NCBI GenBank assembly: GCA_022010055.1
Contig: CP091737.1
Location: 1,178,001 to 1,242,000, forward strand
Direction: 5' to 3'
Origin: Treponema sp.
Lineage (GTDB): Bacteria > Spirochaetota > Spirochaetia > Treponematales > Treponemataceae
DNA length: 64,000 bases
Shown here: positions 56,507 through 64,000 of the stretch, in pieces
Layout of the letters: each line of letters starts with the position of its first letter
How positions within the stretch are numbered: the stretch's first letter is position 1
Position numbers and translations under genes: made by a program
Notes under the pieces: generated by a model
The model's input: the letters and a program-made list of their open reading frames with translations, nothing else
Told to the model about the DNA's origin: nothing
Databases searched by the model: none

Positions 56507-57029
56507 TTATCTTCCTAACTCGGCGATTACCTGTTCTGTAATATCAACAGAATTTGAATACCACAGAATGGCGTTTGACTGCTGAAGGCTTAAAATCATG
56601 CTGTAACCGCCAGACTCAGCAATTCTTGAAAGCGTGCTGTACAGATTATTATAAAATGTGTCAGATCCCTGGAGGGTTTTCTGCATTGACTCAAGCTCCA
56701 CATTTAGCGTTTGTGTATTCAACTACAAAATCAGTTTTTTTTGTTATTTCAGCCTGGGTTTTTTGAGCCATCGCATCGTTTCCGGCTTTTTCGTAGTCAA
56801 CTTTTTTTGCCTGAAGTTTCTGAAGTTCGTCTGTGTATTTATTTATTTCCTGCTGAAAATCCGCCTTCTTTTTTTCGTAGTTGCGTACTGAAGTAGAATT
56901 TCTGAAATATGCGTTGTAAACTTTCGCAGTATCAACAACACCAAACTTTGTAATCTGCTGCGCACAAAGCGATGAGCCAGCAGTTAAAATAAAAGCAAAA
57001 AGAACTGATTTTGCGCCTTTAAATTTCAT
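56507..57029 (-). CDS. skp: Skp/OmpH-like periplasmic chaperone, frameshifted
   Basis: About 173 residues in two frames joined near 56705. A signal peptide (LFAFILTAGSSLCAQ), start of mature part FGVVDTAKVYNAYFRNSTSVRNYEKKK, then a long coiled coil of the OmpH/Skp family, which holds outer-membrane proteins in the periplasm. It directly follows bamA, as in many Gram-negative-like genomes. I chose ATG 57029 after AAAGGTGG. Confidence 0.8.
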
Positions 57030-57042
57030 ATAATCCACCTTT

Positions 57043-59459
57043 TTATTTATTTGTCATATTAAACGAAAGGACGAACTGCCATGTGCTGTCCCATTTTACT
57101 TCTCCGTCTATTACGCGGAATTTGTTTGCAAAAAGCAAGTGCAATGGGAACTGCGGAACAAGAAACCTTAATCCAGGACCGAAACTAAAATAAAAATCAT
57201 CAAGCTTAAGATTATTAAGCAAATCTTCAGGCTCGTCCTTTACAGCGACAGCATCAAAGAATCCGTCCACGCCAAGAATTCCCTGGAACAATGGAAGCCT
57301 GAGCTCCACCCGGTTAGAAAGCATCGCTTTTCCGCGCGTTTCATTATAGATATTAGTCCAGCCTCGTCCGTTAAACATACCGTCAATGTATACTTTGCTG
57401 GAATCACCGAACAAAGTTCCTGGAACAGGATAAACAAGGGAAATTCCAGTGTAGGCCGCAAGAACCATCTTAAAATTCCAGAATCCGTTGAACAACGGAA
57501 CATCAAAAAGTTTCAAGTAAGACTCAAGCTTTGTGTCTGAACGCAGATAGAATTCTTTTTCGACCCCCGGAATCAGTCCGTACCAGGCAAGACGCTCGCT
57601 TACAAACCATCCTTTTGTAGGGTCGTAATTAATATCGCGGTTGTCAAGCGAGGCATTCATAAACAGCGAATTCTTTATACCGAAACGGTTTGCAAATTTG
57701 TTTACGCCAGAATCCAGAGGTATATAAAGAGATTCATCGTAAAGATTGTCTGTGATTGAATTTGTCATACCGCCCGAAAGCGTAAAGATTGCAAACCTTG
57801 GAAGCCAGCGGCGTCCAAAACTTGTAGCGAGCGAAGCCCCGAAAGACTCGTAGTTCATGTAATAATAATCGTCGTCAAACACCGTTTGGAAGCATTCGCA
57901 ACGCCAGCGCATAGGAATTTGAATGATAAACGGAAAGCGATTCTGAAAAAGAAATCGGCTGGTTAAAAAGCCAGTTTTCCCTGAAACCAAAGTCAACCGA
58001 CTGCTCGTTAGAAGCGATTGTCACACCAGAAGAAATTGATTTTCCAGTTCCGCGGAAATTGGAATTTTCAACTTTTGCATAAAGAGAAATCGGCAGGTCA
58101 TCGGCATCTTCAATTCCTGAAAAAGTCATTCCGAACTGCAGGGATGTCGTACTCTGCTCTTCGACCGTAATGACAAGGTCGACAAGATTTTCTTCCGAGC
58201 CGGAAACAGGCTCAGGCACGATGCTTGAAAAATACTGGGTATTGTAAAGGTTTCTAAGCCCCGCCATGATTTTGTCGCGGCTAAAAACATCGCCCGGTTC
58301 AATAGGAAGCTCGCGGAGGATTACGTGATCCTTTGTCTTTGTATTTCCCTTGATAATTATATTTTCAACATGGGCGCGGGAACGCTCTTTTATAGAAAGC
58401 GCATAGCTTACGGTGCGTTTTTCAGGGTCCTTGTTAACCGTCGGATAGAATTCGTTTGACATATAGCCGTTTTCGTAATACAGGTTTGTTATGCCGGCGA
58501 TTCCTTCCTGAAACTTTGTCTGATTAAAGACATCTCCGTTTTTAAGCTTTACATACGAAAGAAGTTTTTCTGTTCTGAAAATCTCGTTTCCAGAAACCGT
58601 AAGGCCGCCGTAAGTATACTGAGCGCCCTCTGAAAGAACAAAAGTAAGCTCAATTTCCTCGCGTTCCTTTTTTTCGTTGTAAGAAGAATTTTCAACAACA
58701 TCAATAACGCGGGCATCTATATAGCCTTTTGTGGCATAATAGGCGACAAGCGACTGTTTGTCCGCCTCCACAGACGAACGCTGGAACGCTCCGTCCTTCA
58801 GGAAGCCCTTTTCCTTCGATGAAATTTTACTCTTCAATGTGCGCGCGGAAAAAACTGTGTTTCCCGAAAAATTCACCTGGCTTACAACAGTTGAATTTCC
58901 TTCGTTTATTACAAATGTCACATCAACTCCTTCCTGGGAGTCGCTTGTGGAAACAGAAATCTTCGCGTCTATATAGCCTTTTTTTATGTAAAGGTCGCGA
59001 AGGGCGCGCTCATCAACAAGAGCGTTCGACTCAATATAAACATCGCCGGGTTTCATTGAAACTGTATCGCGGAGCTCATTATTGCGGATTTTTTTATTTC
59101 CCTTAAAATTAAGCGATGCGACAACAGCGTGCTCCTTTACCGTAAACACAAGGTTTACTTTCCGGATTTTTTGCGTCATGTTTTGCAAAAGGCTCTATAT
59201 CCTCAAAGTAACCAAGCGCATAAAGACGGTCAAGAATATCACTGTAAAATTTCTCATCAAAGACTTTTCCGATAAAACTATTGGTTACGCCAGATACTTC
59301 AGATTTCTTTACGCTTCTGAGACCTTCAAAAGAAATCTCGGAAACGGTTTTTCCCCAGAACCAGTCGGAATCTTCCGAAGTCTGCGCAAAAACAGCAGCA
59401 ACAGAAAAAAACAAAAACACTGAAAGCAAAAGTTTAAATCTTTTCAACATCAAGGACAT
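57043..59459 (-). CDS. bamA: BamA outer-membrane assembly protein (Tp92-like), frameshifted
   Basis: About 805 residues over three frames. A signal peptide (LLLSVFLFFSVAAVFAQ), then five POTRA-like domains (for example VASLNFKGNKKIRNNELRDTV, GDVYIESNALVDERALRDLY), then a beta-barrel (GFRENWLFNQPISFSESLSVYHSN, GRRWLPRFAIFTLSGG, ending FVLSFNMTNK). Breaks near 59170 and 57890. It inserts outer-membrane proteins and is the spirochaete Tp92/TP0326 counterpart. AAAGGTGGTGG precedes ATG 59459. Confidence 0.93.
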
Positions 59460-59481
59460 GAGTGTACCCACCACCTTTTTT

Positions 59482-62400
59482 TTAAAATGAAAATTTCCAT
59501 GAAAGCGTTACAGAAGTCGAAGATACAAATCTATCATTTCTAATTCCGTTTATATCAGGCGCCATATTCCATCGGATATTTCCGAAAGGCGCTTCTATTT
59601 CCAGACCAAATTCCGGACGGAATACAAGACCGCCTGCCGTAAACTTATCATCCACCCTGGTTCTGTCGTAAGACCAGTGCATAAGGGCATCCATATATAA
59701 AGAACTTCCAAAGTACTTACCTATATAAACAGTTGAGTTATCAAAAAAGTTACCGAATCCGAAACCAGAATTTTCTGAATCCTCCGTTCTGTCTAGCAGA
59801 CCATAGTTAAGCGCATTCTGCAGAACATTTGTTCTGACGCTCAATATATCAAAATTAAGGAAATCACGCAACTTGTTCTCTATAGAACGCCCGATTGTAG
59901 ACTGAATGGCATAGTCGCCTGTAGCAAAGATAAGCGAGCTTACCCTTTCAGAATCGCCTATCGCAATCTGACCTAGCAGAGAACGGATTTCTGCCTCTGA
60001 TTTTGCAGGAATGGAAGAAAACTGCGCATTAAAATTCAAAAGGTACTGGTTGTTCGCCGTAAGGATAATACGCACGTCATTTCCGTAATCATCGCGTTCA
60101 CGGGTTTCCGCCTGAACGCTTATAAGAGGATTAAAAGTCGGGTCATTGCTGTTAAAGCGCATTGAACCGTTCTTAAGGTAAAAGTTCCGGCTAAGGTACG
60201 AAATGTCCCCCGAGCGGAACGCAAGCTCTCCGTCAAGCTCCATATCTCCATTCGACATATCGTACTTAAAACCAAACACTGTATTCGGTACAAGAACCGC
60301 GCGCAAAAGCGGATCAAATATAAAAGTAACGTGCTGGCCAAAATGCAGATTTATCTGCGAACGTGCGAACCAGTTACGCTTCGGCGGAGAAAGTGCAAGC
60401 TCCTTTGTCTTGACGCTTCCTGTAACTTTTTTAAGGAAAACATCGCCCTGGACGTCAAGATAATGATCCTCAAAAGCAATATCCACATCAAGGTTCACGT
60501 CTCCCTTAAAATGAGCAAGGCGGATTTCAAAATCACCCGGCATATACGCATTGTCCGGATTCCAGATGTGGCTTTCCAGCCGGCTGAATGACCAGCGGTC
60601 AAAGAAAACGCGCAGGTCGGCGCAAATGACATTGTCCGGCTTTTTTACATAACCGCGGGCTATCGGAATCTGAACTTTATTGTGGTCAAAAATAATCTGG
60701 GTTTTAGGAACAATAACATGCTGGGAGACAATCTTTGGAAGCGTAAAATCAGCCTGAGAGAGGGTGAAAGTTCCAAGGAATTCCGGATCTGCCTTTAATC
60801 CTGAAATAGAAAGAGAACCGTCAAGTTTTCCGTTGTAAACTTTAAGCCGGGGGATATCTATAAATTCAAAGAGCTTTCCAACATCCGCCTTTACATTTTT
60901 TACGGAGACATCCAGCTGGCTGCTCTTTAAATTCCCGGAAAGCGAAAACTGAAGAGGTTTTTCATCCGCAATCTTAAAATCAAGTTTTCCGTCGTTATAA
61001 ATAGTTCCGGAAATTCCCTGCTCCGCCGAAGAATAAACCGTTGTGACTCCTCCTGAATGAAGGACAGAAATATAGAAAGGAAATTGTTTTTTAAAAAGCG
61101 TTCCTGAAAATTTCTCGCATGAAAGCCGGGCGGCAAATTCCGACGGCAAAAAGCTTCCTTTTTTAAGAACCGTATCAGAAACAGAAAATTCCAGAGGCGC
61201 GTGAACAGTCTGCTTTGCGACTACAGTATCAAAATCAGCCTTTGCAAGCCCGGTAAAAGTATTAAGGTCAAACTGGGCAGAAATATTGCTCAATGAAAGA
61301 TTGTTGCAGGAAAGCTTAAAGTTATCTACCGTAAGATTTTTTTCTTCAATAAACGCAGAACCGTTCACATCTATTTCTTTTCCGGCAGACATGACAGAAA
61401 GCCTTTCCACATTTAATCCGGCGTATAGATTGGAAGGAATTCCCGAGACAATCAGAGTCGCGGAAAGACGGTTGTTTTCACTTTCTTCCGCGGTAAAACG
61501 GCTTAAGCCAAAATTATTGAACACAACCTGGGAATTCACATAAAACGAATTCTTAAGATTTTCCGCAGAAAAAACATCGCCGTTCGGATTTGAAAGTTCC
61601 ATGGAAACATTTATTCCTTCTGTTGAAACAGGATTTTTCAGGACAGCGGAAAACCTTGCCGAATCAAAAATACTTTCATTCATGTTCCACAGAAGCTCAG
61701 AAGAACCTTCAATCGCCGAATATTTGTCCGAATAGGATATTGTATCCAGAAAAACGCCGTATTTAGTAACATTGCCGGAAACATTAAGGACAGGATTAAA
61801 AGAATATTTTCCGCTGGCCTCAACAACTTCAAGCCGCGGAATTTTTACGTTTATTCCATCCTCATCAGAATAAGTAAAAGACGCATTGGTTGAAAGCGTA
61901 AAAATAGAGCCGTTCGCGTCAAATGGAAATCCGTCCGCGGAAAGGCTTCCGGAAATCCTGCCATTCGCATTTTTTTTAAGGTCAAAGGCCGCTCCATAGT
62001 CGCCTGTCACAGAGACAATTCCCGGCATAAAGTTTCCTGAAAAATGGTAGGGAATCGAGCCGGCGTTCAAATCAGCAGAAAGAAACGAATCTTCCTCATC
62101 AGGTGATTTTTCATAAATTCCTGAAAGATGGACAAGTTTTCCGCCGTTCACAAAGTCAAAGCGGTTGATATTGATGGAAGAATCGTTTCCGTCAAGAGAA
62201 ATGTAAAAGAACTGACCTTCCTTTTTTGTATTTGCAACAAAGGCATACGGAACATTGAAGGAAACCTTGCTGAAATCAGTTGAAACAAAAAATTCGCCGT
62301 TAAAAATATAGCTGGAAAGAAAACCGAAGGATGATTTTCCGGGATTTTTCCCAAAGCAAGAAACCGTCTGGGCCGCGCTGTCCAGATAAATTCCGCTGGA

Positions 62401-63866
62401 AGAAATATTTGCCTGCAGGTATCTTGTGCCGCCGATGTAGCTTCCGTTAATCTTTACTGTTCCTGCGTTTTCGGCCTCGGAATGAAAATAATCCGAAACT
62501 TCAAAAGAAAAATCCACAGAATCCTTTACGGGAACGGCGGAAAACTGAATCGCGGTAAGCGTTTTCTGGTCAAGCATGAGCTGCGGCGCAAAAGCCATAA
62601 AACCTTTTTCAAGAGAATCTATGTAAAGTTCCGTGGAAATGTTCACTCCGTTCGGAAGCTTCAGTGCATTGACGTTCAGCTCGCCGGAAAGCCGGAAGCC
62701 TTTGTATTCAAAACTTCCCGAATAATCAACATCGATATTCGGCCCGGAAATTCCATTTTTTGCACAGAAACACTTTTTTTATCGCCGTAAAAAGAATAGT
62801 CCGCCGTAAAACCGCCTGAATAGATTGTCTCCGGCACGCTGACTTTTCCCCGGGAAGAATACGAAAAATCCCTTGTCTGAAAATTATATTTTGCCGCGGC
62901 ATTTACGGAAAGGGAAAGTTTTTTCAGCTTTTTAGCCGAATCAGAATTCTGACGCGAAAAAACAATTCCGGCAGGCTTAAAATCCCTAGTACTCAAGAAA
63001 ACCGACGCTTCAGAGGAATCCAGACCATAAGCGCCCTGCAGATAAAGCGGATAACCGTTCTGTATTGAGCGCAGTTCAAAAGTGCGGTTCTTATAGCCAA
63101 GAAGAAGGTTCAATTTGCTGAGCGAATATTTTCCGTCCGTAAAATCATTTATTCTGAACGTAACCGAGCTTTCCTCAAAATCATTCGGAATTGAACCGGT
63201 TGCGGAAAATCCCAGGGAAAAGCGACTGCCTTTATTTGAATAAGCCGCCCCGCCTGAAGTTTTTATCTTAAGTTCCCTGGAGTGCGTAAGATATGCTATG
63301 GAAACCTTGCGAAAATTTACAGAAGCGTATTCGTCCGCGCCAGAATAAACAAGCTGGACATTTTTTACGTAGACATTGAAAGGAAGCTCCGAGGCTATTT
63401 TTTTTAATTCAAAAAGAATGTTTTTTTCATTCAGTGTTTTATGCCCTTTTTCGCTTTTGCCTGAGTATTCAGAAATCTTTTTCAGGAACAGGTTTTCCTT
63501 GTTCACTTCAAGCAGGATACCGTCCGCGGACACATCTTTTACAGAAGAGATTCCCCGTCCGCGAAGAAAATCAAAGATACTGTAACGCACGACAATTTTT
63601 TTTATCTGGGCAATCCGCTTGCCGTCATTCACATCTGACAGTATTATATTCTTAATCCGTAAGCCGGTAACAATTGAAGGTGAAAACTTTTCATAAGAAA
63701 TATTCATCCCGGTTTTTTCAGAAACAATGCTTTCCAGCGTCTGTGTTTTTTTCTTCAGCTCCGCCGACACAAAAGAATACAGAGGACGCACCATAAATGC
63801 TGAAAGAACAGAAACGAGAAGAAAAATTGTTAATGCGAGAGTTTCTTTTAAAGACAGCCTTTTCAT
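59482..63866 (-). CDS. tamB: TamB-like large envelope protein, frameshifted
   Basis: About 1460 residues. One N-terminal membrane anchor (FLLVSVLSAFMVRPLY), then a very long beta-rich domain of repeated strands (AsmA/TamB type) ending in the DUF490-like C-terminus with SSTSVTLSWKFSF. The break near 62750 is a missing G in CCGGGCCG, after which the reading NIDVDYSGSFEYKGFRL continues. TamB-like proteins bridge inner and outer membranes and are thought to move lipids. It is first of the tamB-bamA-skp-mutS group. Confidence 0.85.
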
Positions 63867-64000
63867 CTTACGGATATAGTATTGTAACTAATTTTTAAAG
63901 AATTTTTATATAGCCCGAATTTCGAGTTTTATAAATTCTGCACAAAAATTGAATGGGCTACCGGAAAAAGCGCGTCAATTTGCCAAGACTTTGCGCGATA

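Overview
The window is from a spirochaete, most likely a gut- or rumen-type Treponema. The right-hand half carries a treponeme-style run tamB - bamA - skp/ompH - mutS (the order I recall for T. pallidum TP0325-TP0328), an HAMP/class III adenylate cyclase of the treponemal type, CheW, RecN and NAD kinase. The left 34.4 kb is most of a lambda/HK97-like siphovirus prophage whose left end lies outside the window.

Prophage, 1-34.4 kb. Replication: SSB-like protein, DUF6291-type replication protein, HNH nuclease and small ORFs (1-3.5 kb). Packaging: TerS and TerL (4.3-6.4 kb). Then repressor, RusA, lysis genes including an overlapping spanin pair, and portal (6.5-10.4 kb). Dam-type methyltransferase with a 9-bp repeat array (11.1-12.4 kb). 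Head and tail (13.7-27.8 kb): protease, capsid, connectors, tail tube, Gp15, tape measure, NlpC/P60, gpJ-like tip and a YadA-head-like fibre. Finally a toxin-antitoxin pair, a repeat fibre, and an unusual late operon of a Ser/Gly-rich protein, a radical SAM/SPASM enzyme and a P-loop protein. The prophage region ends near duplicated tRNA-3'-like sequences (34.7 and 35.0 kb), which look like attachment-site scars.

The most unusual content is a family of seven small cassettes scattered between structural modules on both strands. Each has its own promoter, a tiny one-helix membrane peptide (gene A), an RNA hairpin, and a second tiny membrane peptide (gene B). Six also carry an overlapping gene C for a 62-67-residue ribbon-helix-helix-like protein, and most end in a terminator. 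A related group of tiny membrane-protein genes sits beside the tape measure. Separately, the motif TGACTATA lies immediately upstream of the first gene of six phage modules, at three sites exactly 5 nt before the ATG and with no Shine-Dalgarno sequence. This suggests a phage-specific promoter giving leaderless mRNAs.

Chromosome, 35-64 kb. On the minus strand: an InlB-repeat lipoprotein, an ER/K-helix outer-membrane-like protein, a FecR/Fn3-like protein and an adenylate cyclase. On the plus strand: phosphoglucomutase and a DnaQ-like exonuclease. Then on the minus strand again: a LysM/degenerate LytM protein, an HD protein, RecN, NAD kinase, a DegT-like protein, CheW, ComF, and the envelope-biogenesis cluster mutS-skp-bamA-tamB.

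Caution: about 22 genes, including clearly essential ones (bamA, mutS, phosphoglucomutase, capsid, terminase), are broken by single-base indels, mostly in homopolymers. The simplest reading is uncorrected sequencing error rather than gene decay. I give such genes as single loci spanning their fragments.
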